A DNA stretch of 64,000 nucleotides from Pseudocitrobacter vendiensis. GTDB taxonomy: Bacteria > Pseudomonadota > Gammaproteobacteria > Enterobacterales > Enterobacteriaceae. How positions within the stretch are numbered: the stretch's first letter is position 1; each line of letters begins with the position of its first letter. The notes beneath the pieces are model-generated. The model was not told the origin of the DNA. It did not search any database and worked only from the letters and a program-made list of their open reading frames with translations. Positions 63,901 to 64,000 of the stretch are shown piece by piece. A program made the translations under genes and the position numbers. The DNA is taken from the NCBI RefSeq assembly GCF_943590815.1, contig NZ_CALSBS010000023.1:22368-86367 (forward strand), given 5' to 3'.

Positions 63901-63937
63901 TTGCAGGTTCGGCGTAACTCCCTATAATGCGCTCCCA
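63901..63937 (+). promoter_or_regulatory. rRNA operon promoter P1
   Basis: TTGCAG (-35), a 16-base spacer and TATAAT (-10, 63923-63928), followed by the GC-rich discriminator GCGCTCCC and a start A at 63937. The 16-base spacer and GC discriminator are the marks of stringently controlled rrn P1 promoters. The sequence just upstream of -35 is not A/T-rich, so a classical UP element looks weak. Confidence 0.9.
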
Positions 63938-63989
63938 CTGACACGGCAACAGCCGCTTCGGTTGAAGAGAAAAATCCTTGAAAATAGGG

Positions 63990-64000
63990 TTGACTCTGAG
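63990..64000 (+). promoter_or_regulatory. Start of rRNA operon promoter P2 (cut by the window edge)
   Basis: TTGACTCTG matches the -35 region of rrn P2. The rRNA genes must lie just outside the window. Confidence 0.8.

Overview
This window is chromosomal DNA from an enteric bacterium of the family Enterobacteriaceae. The long backbone run nudF-yqiB-cpdA-yqiA-parE ... qseBC-ygiWV-parC-plsC-ftsP-ygiQ ... dkgA-yqhD-yqhC-yghB-metC-exbBD is laid out as in Escherichia coli, with close protein identity. The assT-dsbL-dsbI locus, the nik and cyn operons placed here, and the interspersed palindromes suggest the Enterobacter/Lelliottia/Leclercia/Citrobacter neighbourhood rather than E. coli itself. That genus-level placement is inference; no database was searched.

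Layout. 1-1015: start of a chaperone-usher fimbrial operon (pilin, then an usher running off the left edge). 1.3-3.1 kb: zupT with a Fur-like box, and ygiD. 3.2-6.4 kb: assT-dsbL-dsbI, a periplasmic sulfotransferase with its own disulfide oxidase pair. 6.7-14.9 kb: ygiC-ygiB, tolC, and the nudF-yqiB-cpdA-yqiA-parE run. 15.0-15.7 kb: a deletion scar joining an AraC-type regulator remnant to a GH88 glycosidase remnant. 15.8-16.7 kb: ygiN, mdaB. 16.9-18.6 kb: an AT-rich foreign cassette of an orphan type VI Hcp, a lytic-transglycosylase-like protein and a small membrane protein. 18.6-29.0 kb: qseBC, ygiW, ygiV, parC, plsC, ftsP, ygiQ. 29.0-36.8 kb: a HIT-like protein, an unknown gene, yqhG, a dicarboxylate-type transporter, dkgA, yqhD, yqhC, yghB. 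37.1-45.5 kb: metC, exbBD, a chemotaxis receptor, yqhA, gpr, yghX, yghW, yghU. 45.8-53.1 kb: gsp and nikABCDE-nikR. 53.1-58.1 kb: a second, complete fimbrial operon. 59.3-59.7 kb: a collapsed third fimbrial locus. 59.7-63.8 kb: yjdF and cynR/cynTSX. 63.9-64.0 kb: promoters of a ribosomal RNA operon whose genes lie beyond the right edge.

How the parts work together. Envelope and redox functions dominate: AssT maturation by DsbL/DsbI, TolC efflux, ExbBD energy transduction, FtsP in division, and three fimbrial loci in different states of preservation. Metal control is visible as Fur-like boxes before zupT and exbB and a textbook NikR operator before nikA. Two glutathionylspermidine-type enzymes (ygiC, gsp) and a GSH-linked transferase (yghU) sit in the same window, as do several aldehyde and quinone reductases (yqhD, dkgA, gpr, mdaB, ygiN).

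The best candidate for an undescribed system is the hcp/transglycosylase-like/membrane protein triad at 17059-18585, read here as a type VI secretion cargo with effector and immunity genes. The effector and immunity roles are inferred from motif, topology and gene order only.
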